The notes under the pieces: generated by a model
Database searches by the model: none
What the model saw: only the letters and a program-made list of their open reading frames with translations
Told to the model about the DNA's origin: nothing
Made by a program: the position numbers and the translations under genes
Shown here: positions 27,636 through 39,736 of the stretch, in pieces
Numbering within the stretch: the stretch's first letter is position 1
Layout of the letters: each line of letters starts with the position of its first letter
Source: Terriglobales bacterium
GTDB lineage: Bacteria > Acidobacteriota > Terriglobia > Terriglobales > Acidobacteriaceae
Reading direction: 5' to 3'
Length of the DNA stretch: 60,748 nt
NCBI GenBank assembly: GCA_035764005.1
Contig: DASTZZ010000093.1
Span: 1 to 60,748 of the forward strand

Positions 27636-28946
27636 CTAGCGCAGATGCGCCACGTCGCTAGCCGCCGCTAGCTTCTCCTTCTCTACCTTCTTCACCTTTG
27701 GCCCGCCGTACAAAAACGGAATCTCAACGCCGTTGTCGCAGAATACACGTTCGTCCGCTGTTGATCCTTCCGGATACGGGGATGCTTCTGCAATTTCGCG
27801 ATCCTCGTCGATCTCGCGCTGCACGGACTCGATCAGTTCGCGATTGGATCTCTCGATCAGCCATCCTTTGGCGAGCAGGTATTTCTCCATGCGTGCAATG
27901 GGATCGCGCTTCGTCCAATACTCGAAGTACTGTTTTGGAACGTAGGCGGCGGCATCGTGCATGGCGTGTCCACGCATGCGCATCATCTTCGCCTCGATTA
28001 GCGTCGGGCCTTCGCCGCGGTACACGCGCTGTGCGGCTTCGTAGGTCAAGTCATAGACCTGGTTAGGATCAGTGCCGTCGATGATTGCTCCCGGCACTCC
28101 GTACCCAATCGCACGATCGGCGAGATCGCGGCAGGCAACCTGTCGATCAACCGGTGTTGAGTATGCCCAGAGATTATTTTCGACGATCAGAATCACGCCG
28201 AGCTTCTGCACCGCGGCGAAGTTGAACCCCTCATATGTTGGGCCGGTCGATTGGCCGCCATCACCGATCCAGGTGAGACACGCGATGTTCTTACCTTGCA
28301 GCCTCGCACCGAGTGCAACTCCGGCCAAAACGGGAATCAGATCGCCAAGCATGGAGATCGGAGCGGCAATGTGGCGCTTTTGGATGTCCCCGAAGTGGGA
28401 ACCGGCATCGCGCCCTCCGGTTGGCGCGCCGGATTTCGCCATGTACTGCATCATCACGTCGCGAGGTTTGAATCCTCGTACCAGCAGTGCGCCCTGATTG
28501 CGGATCATTGGCCCAATCCAGTCGCCCTCGCGCAAGGCATAGGCGGATGCGCAGGAGCATCCTTCCTGGCCTAGTCCGAGATAAACTCCGCCGACGACCT
28601 TCTGCTGCTTGAATAGATTTTCGAGCGTCTGCTCCATCTTGCGATTGAGCAGCATGTAGCGGTAGATCTCGATCGTCTGTTCTTTGTTCAGATATTTCGA
28701 TTCGCGCAGCGGAGGGGGCTCGCCCGAGAGGTCCCCTTCGACTTTGTAGCGGAACTGCCCGTCAACCCATTCTTCGGTCGTCCGGAAATTCGGGATTTCG
28801 AGTCGGTAGTCGGGGATGCCGTGAGCATTGGTGCGAATTGGATATTTCTCCCGCGATGCCCCGTTGCGGGTGGAATGCTTTGCGGCGGACTTTGCAGCGC
28901 CAACAGATCTTCGTTCGGGCTTTCCTTTCGGAATTGTTTTCTTCAT
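27636..28946 (-). CDS. pdhA: 2-oxoacid (pyruvate) dehydrogenase E1 alpha subunit
   Basis: A 436-residue E1 alpha. The thiamine-diphosphate motif begins at WIGDGGQSTGPTYEGF and ends at VENN, the expected GDG-to-NN spacing. Other family segments are YLGLGQEGCSCASAYAL, the GRDAGSHFGD loop and RMRGHAMHDAAAYVP near the phosphorylation-loop region. I chose the ATG at 28946; the frame extends upstream to a TTG at 29006 but that part is basic and unlike the family. The first 60 residues after the start are Lys/Arg-rich and probably flexible. It is followed by the beta gene, and the pair would form an alpha2-beta2 E1 that feeds acyl groups to a lipoyl E2. Confidence 0.9.
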   Translation of the reverse strand: MKKTIPKGKPERRSVGAAKSAAKHSTRNGASREKYPIRTNAHGIPDYRLEIPNFRTTEEWVDGQFRYKVEGDLSGEPPPLRESKYLNKEQTIEIYRYMLLNRKMEQTLENLFKQQKVVGGVYLGLGQEGCSCASAYALREGDWIGPMIRNQGALLVRGFKPRDVMMQYMAKSGAPTGGRDAGSHFGDIQKRHIAAPISMLGDLIPVLAGVALGARLQGKNIACLTWIGDGGQSTGPTYEGFNFAAVQKLGVILIVENNLWAYSTPVDRQVACRDLADRAIGYGVPGAIIDGTDPNQVYDLTYEAAQRVYRGEGPTLIEAKMMRMRGHAMHDAAAYVPKQYFEYWTKRDPIARMEKYLLAKGWLIERSNRELIESVQREIDEDREIAEASPYPEGSTADERVFCDNGVEIPFLYGGPKVKKVEKEKLAAASDVAHLR

Positions 28947-29051
28947 CGTCGAAAGTCCCGCCGCAATCGTGGATGGGCGCCGTTTCACGCGCCGAACGCG
29001 CGTCAATCGTATCAGGGAGTCACCTCGATCGGCGTTGTTGCAGCTGGTAGG

Positions 29052-29085
29052 GATTCCTCCGCCAAAAACGGGCGTTCGGAATGAC
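29052..29085. repeat. Second copy of the right end of the 15531 repeat element
   Basis: These 34 bases match 15628-15661 at 31 positions and end in the same TTCGGAATGAC. Only this end is recognisable here; I do not find a TTGTCATTCC mate nearby. It lies between the divergent E1 alpha and M16 peptidase genes. Confidence 0.7.
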
Positions 29086-29199
29086 AGTCACTGGCTAACG
29101 AACGCCGACTCGTCCCGTCTATGCTTGCAAGTCTCTGTCTATCCATTTAAGTTTAGCGCTCGTAAACGAGTTTCATCTTCCATCCTTGAGAGGTACCCC

Positions 29200-30618
29200 A
29201 TGAGGACTTTCCTGCATTCAGGCGCCGCGCTTGCTGCGGCTGTGCTGATGTCGGTTTCAACGTTTGCCGCACCGCCAGCGCCAAAGGCGACACCTACCAG
29301 TGGCTTTACCGTTCCCGTCTTTTATTACAAGCTGCCGAACGGATTGCGGGTCGTGCTCTCGCCGGATCATTCGGCGCCCACGGTTGCCGTTGCTGTTTAT
29401 TATCGGATTGGCTTTCGAGTTGAGCCGCGCGACCGCACCGGATTCGCTCACCTGTTCGAGCACATGATGTTCCAGGGCTCGCAGAATCTGGGCAAGATGG
29501 AGATGATTAAGCTCGTTCAGCAGAATGGTGGGACGCTGAACGGATCCACGCGATTTGACTTCACCAACTACTTTGAAATCGTTCCCGCAAACAAACTGGA
29601 GACCATGCTGTGGGCCGAAGCCGATCGGATGCGCGGACTCGATGTAAACGAAGACAATCTCAAAAATCAGCAGGGAGTCGTCGGGAATGAAGTAAAAGTA
29701 AACGTTCTGAATCGTCCTTACGGCGGATTTCCCTGGCTCGACATGCCGCAGTATGCGAACACCAACTGGTATAACGCTCACAACTTTTACGGCGATCTGA
29801 AGGACATCGAGGCTGCCACGCTTCCCGATGTGCAGCAGTTCTTCAAGACCTACTACGCTCCCAATAACGCCGCGCTGGCGGTGGTCGGGGATTTCGATCC
29901 CGCTGACGCCCGCAAGATGGTCCAGAAGTACTTCGCCAATATTCCCGCCGCAAAAAAGGTAAAAGAACCGGATTTTACAGAGCCGCGGCAGGAAAAAGAG
30001 AAAAAAGCCAGCAAAGTTGACCCGCAGGCGAAGCGTCCGGCGCTCGCCGTGGCTTATCACATGCCTGGTCGCAACACTCCCGAGTACTACGCGATGGGCC
30101 TGCTCGATCAGATTCTCCTTGAGGGCGACGACAGTCTGCTCCATGAGGAACTGGTGCAAAAGAAAGGCATGACCGGCGCGGTGGAAGGCGGTATCAACAT
30201 GTTGGGGAACATGTATGACTACAACGGCCCAATGCTTTGGACCGCGTATCTCTTCCACGACAGCAACGTGAAGGACGATGACATTCTTGCCGCGATGGAT
30301 TCCGTGATCGACCCGCTGCGCAGTAAGCCAATTGACCAAAAGACTCTCGACCGTGCCATGGTGAAACTGCGCTCGGATTTCTACGATCAGCTTAGCCAGT
30401 TCAACGGATTCGGACTTGCCGACATGCTCGCCAGCTTCGCTCTGTTTGACGACAATCCGGCGCGGGTAAACGACATCGAGTCCCAATTCCGGAAGATCAC
30501 CCCGGCGCTAATTCAGAAGACGGCGCAGGAATATCTGCGGCCGTCAAACCGTACAGTGCTGGCCATCGAGCCCGGGGCCGCTACGCAGAATGCGGAATCA
30601 ACCAAGTCAGGAAACTGA
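29200..30618 (+). CDS. M16-family zinc metallopeptidase, catalytic member
   Basis: A 472-residue exported protease. A signal peptide (MRTFLHSGAALAAAVLMSVS, cleavage near TFAA) precedes the M16 N-terminal domain with the inverted zinc motif His84-x-x-Glu87-His88 (GFAHLFEHMMF) and the third ligand Glu164 (VGNEVKVNV) 76 residues later. The inactive-type C-terminal M16 domain covers about 210-440. The ATG at 29200 starts the signal peptide. It is followed after 18 bases by a second M16 gene lacking the zinc motif, the usual bacterial arrangement of an active plus a partner subunit. They probably degrade peptides in the periplasm or process surface proteins. Confidence 0.93.
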   Translation: MRTFLHSGAALAAAVLMSVSTFAAPPAPKATPTSGFTVPVFYYKLPNGLRVVLSPDHSAPTVAVAVYYRIGFRVEPRDRTGFAHLFEHMMFQGSQNLGKMEMIKLVQQNGGTLNGSTRFDFTNYFEIVPANKLETMLWAEADRMRGLDVNEDNLKNQQGVVGNEVKVNVLNRPYGGFPWLDMPQYANTNWYNAHNFYGDLKDIEAATLPDVQQFFKTYYAPNNAALAVVGDFDPADARKMVQKYFANIPAAKKVKEPDFTEPRQEKEKKASKVDPQAKRPALAVAYHMPGRNTPEYYAMGLLDQILLEGDDSLLHEELVQKKGMTGAVEGGINMLGNMYDYNGPMLWTAYLFHDSNVKDDDILAAMDSVIDPLRSKPIDQKTLDRAMVKLRSDFYDQLSQFNGFGLADMLASFALFDDNPARVNDIESQFRKITPALIQKTAQEYLRPSNRTVLAIEPGAATQNAESTKSGN

Positions 30619-30636
30619 GGAGCGAAGGAGAGAGAC

Positions 30637-32064
30637 ATGCGAAACCGAATTACCACTCTGATCTGCACATTGTTCTTCGCTCTGGCGTGTTGCGCGGCAA
30701 CTGCACAGGAGAGCGCCACATCTGCGCACGAGACGCAGGCCAAGAAGCAATCACCGCCTCCCGGTAGCGCGCCTAAGCCATTCAAGGTTCCGCAGCAGGA
30801 GAAGTTCTCGCTGCCGAACGGACTCGAGGCCACGCTGGTGCCGTACGGCTCAATTCCGAAGGTGATGATCGCTGTGAGCGTTCGCGCCGGCAATCTGAAC
30901 GAAGCCGAGAACCAGGTTTGGCTCGCCGATCTCACTACCAGCCTGATGAAGGAAGGCACAACGAGCAAGTCTGCTCAAGAAGTCGCGCAGCAAGCGGCCT
31001 CGATGGGAGGTTCGGTCGATGTGAACGTTGGGCCGGACACGACGAGCATCTCAGGCGACGTTCTGTCGGAGTTTGGTCCCAAAATGGTATCGCTACTGGC
31101 CGATGTCGCGATGCACCCCGCGCTGCCCGGTTCGGAACTCGATCGCTTGAAGAAAGATCAGCTCCGCACGCTCAGCATTCAGAAGTCTCAGCCACAGCCG
31201 GTCGCGCACGAGCAGTTCGTCAAGGAGCTGTATCCCAACCATCCTTATGGACGCCTGTTTCCAACTGAGCAGATGATCCAGGGCTACACCATCGAAGACG
31301 TCCAAAAGTTCTATAAGGACAATTTCGGCGCAGCCCGCACGCATGTTTACGTGGCTGGGAAGTTCGATCCGGCAGCAGTAAAGAAGGCGATCACGGAGGC
31401 GTTTTCATCCTGGCCGCATGGGCCGGATGCGCTCATCGACGTTCCCAAACCCGTCACCAAGCGGGATCTCTCCATCATTGATCGCCCCGGCGCCGTGCAG
31501 TCGACGCTTTACATCGGCCTTCCGACGATCGATCCGAGCAATGAGGACTACATTCCGCTGCAGGTCATGAACGCGATTCTCGGTGGCTCGTTTGGATCGC
31601 GTATTACTTCGAACATCCGCGAGCAGAAGGGATACACGTACTCTCCTTACAGCCAATTGTCCTCGCGTTATCGCGACGCCTACTGGGTGCAGATAGCCGA
31701 TGTGACCGCGAAATACACTGGTGCATCGATCAAAGAGATTCTGTACGAGATCGATCGTCTGCAGAAGGAACCGCCCTCTGCGCAGGAGCTCGAGGGCATC
31801 AAGAATTATCTGGCGGGCGTGTTCGTGCTGCGCAACTCAAACCGGGCTGGATTAATTGCTCAGCTCGAATATGTCGATCTGCACAAGCTTGGCAATGACT
31901 ACCTCGACACGTACGTACCCAACATCTACAAGGTATCGGCGGAGCAGGTACAGCAGATGGCGCAAAAGTACATTGTGCCCGACAAGCTCACCATGGTGGT
32001 CGTCGGTGACAAGTCGAAGATCGCCGATCAGCTCACCAGCTACGAAGGAGCCGGAGGAAAGTGA
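30637..32064 (+). CDS. M16-family peptidase-like protein, non-catalytic partner
   Basis: A 475-residue exported protein with a signal peptide (MRNRITTLICTLFFALACCA, then ATAQ) and two M16 domains. In the first domain, where the active subunit has HxxEH, this one reads QVWLADLTTSLMKEG, so the zinc ligands are missing. It has the peptide-binding features of the family (IREQKGYTYSPYS near residue 325). Such proteins form a heterodimeric clam-shell chamber with the active subunit. It overlaps no gene, lies 18 bases after its partner and has GGAGAG before its start, so the two are one operon. Confidence 0.92.
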   Translation: MRNRITTLICTLFFALACCAATAQESATSAHETQAKKQSPPPGSAPKPFKVPQQEKFSLPNGLEATLVPYGSIPKVMIAVSVRAGNLNEAENQVWLADLTTSLMKEGTTSKSAQEVAQQAASMGGSVDVNVGPDTTSISGDVLSEFGPKMVSLLADVAMHPALPGSELDRLKKDQLRTLSIQKSQPQPVAHEQFVKELYPNHPYGRLFPTEQMIQGYTIEDVQKFYKDNFGAARTHVYVAGKFDPAAVKKAITEAFSSWPHGPDALIDVPKPVTKRDLSIIDRPGAVQSTLYIGLPTIDPSNEDYIPLQVMNAILGGSFGSRITSNIREQKGYTYSPYSQLSSRYRDAYWVQIADVTAKYTGASIKEILYEIDRLQKEPPSAQELEGIKNYLAGVFVLRNSNRAGLIAQLEYVDLHKLGNDYLDTYVPNIYKVSAEQVQQMAQKYIVPDKLTMVVVGDKSKIADQLTSYEGAGGK

Positions 32065-32779
32065 TTCAACTCGGTGAACAGGGAATTAAACAGCGAACTC
32101 CAAAAACTTTGGACGAAAATCCGTCGAATTTTGCCCAAAATCTGAAGATTTGCCGTTTCACCAGGGAACTATCAGCGATCTTAGGGAATCCTCCGTATTC
32201 GATTGAAATCGGGAGACTTGCACCTCGCGGCAGTGATGCACTGCAAGCGAACAGGGAAACGAGCAGGGAATTGTCGTCACAAATTGTGACTGTGTGCTGC
32301 CGCTTGTTTGGTGTGAAGTTGCTGTCGGCGTAACTTGGAGATGAATGGGTTTGACCGGCTCTACAGTTGCCTCGACCGAGCGAGGTCCCGCTCTAAAACA
32401 CTCCTTCGGGACCTCCGGCTGTCGTTGCGCCGACGTCGTTCTTATGTCGCCGATCCAATTTTGGATCGGGAGACAGTCGCGGCGATTTAGCGTTACCCCT
32501 CAAACTGGCCGTCTCTGCGGCTCATGGTTTGCTGCCAAATATTTAACTCAGAGAAACCGGACTGAGCTTGCCAGAAACCTGGTTCCGCAACGGCTCACGA
32601 AACATCTACAAATAGTCAGGTCGTGGACACGATAAACGGCTAAAATCATCGAGGCCGATATCCGGCTCTCCCCCGTAAGTAGCGGTTTTCAAAGCTGTTG
32701 ACTGCGTGGCTTCGATGCTTCGTGGCTGCGCAGATGGCTGTGACCATTGTCACGTGCAGAGGAGCATACTGGTTCTATC
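32065..32779. other. Long non-coding gap before aceE with repeat debris
   Basis: I see no convincing gene in these 715 bases. The left part has AACAGGGAA/AACAGCGAA words (32076-32098, 32248-32271) like those at 1461-1588. The middle has a hairpin at 32382-32415 and an almost perfect palindrome CGATCCAA-TT-TTGGATCG at 32451-32468. The last 100 bases must contain the aceE promoter but no clear one stands out. Confidence 0.5.
32382..32415. repeat. Hairpin GAGGTCCCG ... CGGGACCTC
   Basis: Nine bases (32382-32390) pair perfectly with 32407-32415 around a 16-base loop. No T-tract follows, so it is not a standard terminator. It is probably a palindromic repeat unit; no second copy is present in the window. 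Confidence 0.55.
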
Positions 32780-35464
<2,685 letters not shown>

Positions 35465-35469
35465 AAAAT

Positions 35470-35619
35470 ATCGGGTCATCGGGTCATCAGGTGAAGTAAG
35501 AATCAAGACACGATGCGGGTTGTTGTACGCGCGTTTAAACCGCGAATTTCGCTGGTATCGATTACAAAAGTGTTTTGGTTTTCACTTCACCCGATGACCC
35601 GATCACCCGATGACCCGAT
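35470..35619. repeat. Word-repeat inverted element between aceE and sucA
   Basis: The left arm (35470-35497) is made of ATCGGGTC/ATCAGGTG words ending in GTGAAGT. The right arm (35584-35619) starts with ACTTCAC and has the inverted words CCCGATGA / CCCGATCA four times. The arms enclose about 86 bases and end 12 bases before the sucA start codon, so the structure could affect sucA translation. There is no T-tract. Confidence 0.75.
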
Positions 35620-35631
35620 TACAATTTAGTT

Positions 35632-38112
35632 ATGGCTTCAACTTCTCAAGAAATTCCACGTAGTTCCTTCCTCATCGATCCGCACGACCGGGAGCGTGTC
35701 TTCGAAGCCTTCCGGCGCTGGGGGTATCTTCAGGCCAAGCTCGACCCTCTAGGCCAATATCTCCAGCCACAGGCAGTACCCGAACTCGATATTCAAGGTG
35801 ATTTCGCCGACGAGGCGCGTCGCTGTTACTGCGGCACGGTCGGCGCCGAGTTCATGCACATTCCCGATGCGGCACGAAGAGAGTGGATTCAGGAGCGACT
35901 TGAAGCCGATGCTCCTGCAGTAGACCAGAAGCACATCCTTGAGCTGCTCACCAGAGCGGACTTGTTCGAACATGTAATCCAGTCACGTTATCTCGGAACG
36001 AAACGCTTCTCGCTCGAAGGCGTTACTTCGCTGATCCCGTTTTTGGACGAGGTCCTTAACGAGGCTGCGGAGCGCGGCACGATTCAAGTTGTGATCGCGA
36101 TGAGCCATCGCGGACGGCTGAACGTGATGGTCAACACCGTGGGCAAGTCCGCGACGGATATGTTCGCGAAATTCGAAGATGTCGACCCGCGCAGTATCCT
36201 CGGCGGCGGCGACGTGAAATATCACCAGGGCGCGACGGGAACTTTCTCGGGGCGGAACGGCAGCACGATCAACCTGCATCTGGTCTCGAATCCCAGCCAC
36301 TTAGAAGCAGTGGATCCCGTGGCTACAGGACGGGTGCGCGCCAAGCAAATTCGTTGGGGAGGAGAGGACAAGGTTCTTCCGGTAATGATCCACGGCGATG
36401 CTGCCTTTGCAGGCCAGGGGATCTGGGCGGAGACGCTCAATCTCGCGAGCGTCGATGGATACACCGTCGGCGGCGGGCTGCACATCATCGTCAATAACCT
36501 GATTGGATTTACGACAGAGCCGTACGAGACAAACTCGTCGCGCTATTCGTCGGATTTGGCAAAGCGTCTTCCCATTCCGATTTTTCACGTCAATTCGGAA
36601 GATCCCGATGCAGTCCTGCGCATCGCAAAGCTCGCGGTCGATTACCGCTACACCTTCCATTCCGATGTAGTGATCGATCTCGTTGGCTATCGCCGCCATG
36701 GTCACAGCGAGGTTGACGATCCCACAATCACTCAACCGATTCGCTATGCGCGCATCAAAGACCATCCACCGCTGCACGAGATTTACGCAAAGCGGATCGG
36801 CATCGACAACAGCCGGCGCGTGCAGGAGATCACGACCGAAATCAGCGAAGCACAGAAGCAAGCTACGCGCATGAAGAAGATGCCGCGCCTGGCTCAACTT
36901 CCCGAGTACTGGGACAAGTACAAAGGCGGATGCTTCCTGCCCGAGTACGAAGTGGAAACGGGAATCTCTGCGCAAGAGATTGCGAAAATCTCCGATAAGC
37001 TCGCTAGCTATCCGCCAGAGTTCCACATCCATCCCAAGATCAAGAAGCTGCTCGAACAGCGTGCCGAAATGGGACACGGCAAGCGTCCTTTTGATTACGG
37101 CATGGCGGAAGCCGTGGCATTTGGCTCATTGTTGATTCAAGGCACGCCGGTTCGCCTGAGCGGGCAGGACTGCAAACGCGGCACCTTCAATCAGCGCCAC
37201 AGTGTGCTGATCGATGTCGAGAACGAAGACGAGTACATTCCTTTGAACCATATTCAGCCCGGACAGGCCAAGTACGAGGTCTACAACTCGATTCTGTCCG
37301 AAGCTGGAGTGCTCGGCTTTGAATACGGCTATAGCCGCGACTATCCCGAAACCCTTGTGCTCTGGGAAGCGCAGTTCGGCGATTTCGCTAATGGCGCGCA
37401 GATCATCATCGATCAGTTCATATCTTCAGCTGAAGACAAGTGGGGACTGCTGAGCGGACTTGTAATGCTTCTTCCTCACGGCTACGAAGGACAAGGACCC
37501 GAGCACTCCAGCGCGCGCCTCGAGCGCTATCTGCAGCTTGCAGCTCGCGACAACATGCAGATCTGCCAGCCTTCGACTGCTGCGCAGTACTTCCATCTGC
37601 TGCGCCGTCAGGCGCTCCGTCCGTGGCGTAAACCACTTGTCGTCTTCACGCCGAAGAGCATGCTGCGCCATCCGGACGCGAACTCTCCAATTCAGGACTT
37701 CAGCCGCCCGCACTTCTTGAACGTGCTTCCCGAAACGGAAATTGCCAATCCAACGCGGCTGCTCATCTGCACCGGCAAGATTGGACACGAGTTGCGGATC
37801 GAACGAAAAAAGCGCAAAGACGAATCCACCGGGATCATCTTCATCGAGCAGCTTTATCCCTGGCCCGAAGCGGAACTCACAGCAGAGCTGCAGAAGCACT
37901 CGAACGCCACTGAGATCGTCTGGGTTCAGGAAGAGCCGGCCAACATGGGCGCGAATTGGTTCGTGGTCCCACGGCTCCGGCGCATTTCCGGCGGACGTCC
38001 CGTGCTCACCGTCAAGCGCTCAGCAGCAGCCAGTCCTGCGACTGGTTCAGCCAAAGCGCATGATATGGAGCAGAAGACGCTCATTGATCTCGCATTCGGC
38101 GGAGCCAAGTAG
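35632..38112 (+). CDS. sucA: 2-oxoglutarate dehydrogenase E1 component
   Basis: An 826-residue thiamine-diphosphate enzyme of the TCA cycle that decarboxylates 2-oxoglutarate and passes succinyl to lipoyl-E2. Diagnostic segments are AMSHRGRLNVMVNTVGK, GDVKYHQGATG, NPSHLEAVDPVATGRVRAKQ, HGDAAFAGQG and NNLIGFTTEP, and the transketolase part with LSGQDCKRGTFNQRHSVLID. It is about 100 residues shorter than the E. coli enzyme, mostly at the N-terminus, which lacks the long E2-binding extension. It is followed 6 bases later by a small conserved-looking gene. E2 (sucB) is not in the window. Confidence 0.95.
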   Translation: MASTSQEIPRSSFLIDPHDRERVFEAFRRWGYLQAKLDPLGQYLQPQAVPELDIQGDFADEARRCYCGTVGAEFMHIPDAARREWIQERLEADAPAVDQKHILELLTRADLFEHVIQSRYLGTKRFSLEGVTSLIPFLDEVLNEAAERGTIQVVIAMSHRGRLNVMVNTVGKSATDMFAKFEDVDPRSILGGGDVKYHQGATGTFSGRNGSTINLHLVSNPSHLEAVDPVATGRVRAKQIRWGGEDKVLPVMIHGDAAFAGQGIWAETLNLASVDGYTVGGGLHIIVNNLIGFTTEPYETNSSRYSSDLAKRLPIPIFHVNSEDPDAVLRIAKLAVDYRYTFHSDVVIDLVGYRRHGHSEVDDPTITQPIRYARIKDHPPLHEIYAKRIGIDNSRRVQEITTEISEAQKQATRMKKMPRLAQLPEYWDKYKGGCFLPEYEVETGISAQEIAKISDKLASYPPEFHIHPKIKKLLEQRAEMGHGKRPFDYGMAEAVAFGSLLIQGTPVRLSGQDCKRGTFNQRHSVLIDVENEDEYIPLNHIQPGQAKYEVYNSILSEAGVLGFEYGYSRDYPETLVLWEAQFGDFANGAQIIIDQFISSAEDKWGLLSGLVMLLPHGYEGQGPEHSSARLERYLQLAARDNMQICQPSTAAQYFHLLRRQALRPWRKPLVVFTPKSMLRHPDANSPIQDFSRPHFLNVLPETEIANPTRLLICTGKIGHELRIERKKRKDESTGIIFIEQLYPWPEAELTAELQKHSNATEIVWVQEEPANMGANWFVVPRLRRISGGRPVLTVKRSAAASPATGSAKAHDMEQKTLIDLAFGGAK

Positions 38113-38118
38113 CGCCTG

Positions 38119-38496
38119 ATGCCAGTAACCGTTCGTGTTGATCGAAACAAGAAGCTAGTCGTCACGACCTACATAGGAGAGGTGACGAACGAAGACGTCG
38201 CGCGGCAGATCGCGGAAATCGAGCGCAACGCGCCATATGAAGGCGAGTACCGTGCCATCACCGACTTCACCCAGGTAACGCACTTCGATATTTCGTCCGA
38301 TCAAATCAGGCTGGTTGCAGAATCGAAATCGCCTTTGGAAAAGGCGCGGCGGGTCATGGTCGCCCCATCCGACGTGGCATATGGCACTTCGCGTATGTTT
38401 CAAATGCTCGCCGGAAAAACGCGTCCTAACATCACCGTGGTCAGAACGCTCGATGAAGCCTATGCGGCGCTGGGAATAGAGACAAAGGGTAACTAA
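38119..38496 (+). CDS. Small cytoplasmic protein, STAS/SpoIIAA-like fold suspected
   Basis: A 125-residue protein without signal peptide or membrane segment, starting 6 bases after sucA and therefore probably co-transcribed. The alternating beta/alpha pattern (VRVDRNKKLVVTTYIGEVTN, then helices, then RAITDFTQVTHFD and ARRVMVAPSDVAYGTSRMF) is like that of STAS/SpoIIAA-like proteins found as lone domains in soil bacteria. I do not recognise a specific family. Its position suggests a link to the TCA-cycle gene, but the link may be only positional. Confidence 0.7.
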   Translation: MPVTVRVDRNKKLVVTTYIGEVTNEDVARQIAEIERNAPYEGEYRAITDFTQVTHFDISSDQIRLVAESKSPLEKARRVMVAPSDVAYGTSRMFQMLAGKTRPNITVVRTLDEAYAALGIETKGN

Positions 38497-38538
38497 TGCC
38501 GCGGGTGTCGCAGAACCTAAGCTCGCTACAATGAACCT

Positions 38539-39645
38539 ATGAACAAGATGATCATCTCCAACCTCGTACACCGGCCGATCCGGTCACTGATCAGCGTTGT
38601 GGCCGTCGCGGTGGAGGTGACGCTAATGCTTGTGATCGTTGGGCTAATGTTCGGCATGCTCAACGACAATAAACAGCGTACGGCAGGCATTGGGGCGGAC
38701 GCATTTGTGCGTCCGCCGGGTTCGTCGGGAATTATGGCTGCGAGCGGCGCGCCTGCCTCGATAAAGATCGCAGACGTGCTGCGAAAACTTCCTCACGTCA
38801 ACGCTGTTGCTCCGGTCGTGCTCCAGACTGTAACCAGCGGAGCTGTTGAAACCATCTACGGTATTGATCTAACTACATGGAACCAGTTAGGGTCGCCGTT
38901 TCGTTACATCGCCGGCGGTCCTTTCCAGGGCCCAAACGACATCATTGTGGATGACTATTTCGCCAATTCGGCTCACTTGAAGGTCGGCGACACGACAAAC
39001 GTGCTGGCTCACAATTTCCGAATTTCGGGAATCGTGGAGCATGGAAAAGGCGGTCGCAAATTTCTTCCTATTCAGACTCTGCAGCAGTTGACCGGCGCCG
39101 AGGGCAAGGCCTCAATTTTTTACGTAAAGCTGGACGATCCCAAGAACTACGACGTTTTCAAAAGCGAAGTAGGCAACGTTCCGGGCATGAGCCAGTATGT
39201 CGTTACCTCAATCCAGGAGTGGCTCAGTCTTGTTACTCCAGAACGGCTCCCTGGATTTTCCATCACGATCAAAGTAGTGATTGGCATTGCGGTTTGCATC
39301 GGCTTCATTGTCATTTTTCAATCCATGTATACGGCCGTCATGGAACGCACTCGCGAAATCGGAATACTGAAATCTCTGGGCGCTTCGAAAGCCTATATTG
39401 TGAATGTCATTCTTCGCGAGACCATCGTCCTGGTCATTGCTGGGATCATTCTGGGAATTGGAATCAGCTTTGCTACACAGGCTGCCTTACTCGCAAAGTT
39501 TCCAACGATAACCGTTCAGGTTGGTGCGGAGAACTGGTTGTGGAAGGCGGCTGTGATTGCTCTAGTCGGCGCAATGATTGGGGCACTCTACCCCGCCTTC
39601 AAGGCTGCGCAGAAAGATCCCATCGACGCCCTGGCTTACGAATAG
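38539..39645 (+). CDS. FtsX/MacB-like ABC transporter permease, orphan
   Basis: A 368-residue membrane protein. One membrane segment near the N-terminus (about 15-42) is followed by a large periplasmic domain (about 45-240, MacB_PCD-like, with NDIIVDDYFANSAHLKVGD). Three C-terminal segments carry the FtsX motifs MERTREIGILKSLGASK and YPAFKAAQKDPIDALAYE. Such permeases normally work with an ATPase encoded next door, but none is here. It might pair with a distant ATPase, or the gene order may have been broken. The topology is that of export of lipids, peptides or antibiotics, or of envelope signalling. Confidence 0.87.
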   Translation: MNKMIISNLVHRPIRSLISVVAVAVEVTLMLVIVGLMFGMLNDNKQRTAGIGADAFVRPPGSSGIMAASGAPASIKIADVLRKLPHVNAVAPVVLQTVTSGAVETIYGIDLTTWNQLGSPFRYIAGGPFQGPNDIIVDDYFANSAHLKVGDTTNVLAHNFRISGIVEHGKGGRKFLPIQTLQQLTGAEGKASIFYVKLDDPKNYDVFKSEVGNVPGMSQYVVTSIQEWLSLVTPERLPGFSITIKVVIGIAVCIGFIVIFQSMYTAVMERTREIGILKSLGASKAYIVNVILRETIVLVIAGIILGIGISFATQAALLAKFPTITVQVGAENWLWKAAVIALVGAMIGALYPAFKAAQKDPIDALAYE

Positions 39646-39736
39646 CACTGGCTGCGCTTGGAAATAAATCCCGCAATCAAATAGATTGGGAAGGTCCTCT
39701 GCCCGGTGCAGAAGCCTGCCCCCGGTAAGGAATCGT

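Noticed and set aside
29257-30486. Long open frame antisense to the M16 peptidase (409 codons)
   Set aside because: The plus strand has all catalytic motifs of M16; the antisense frame has no features.
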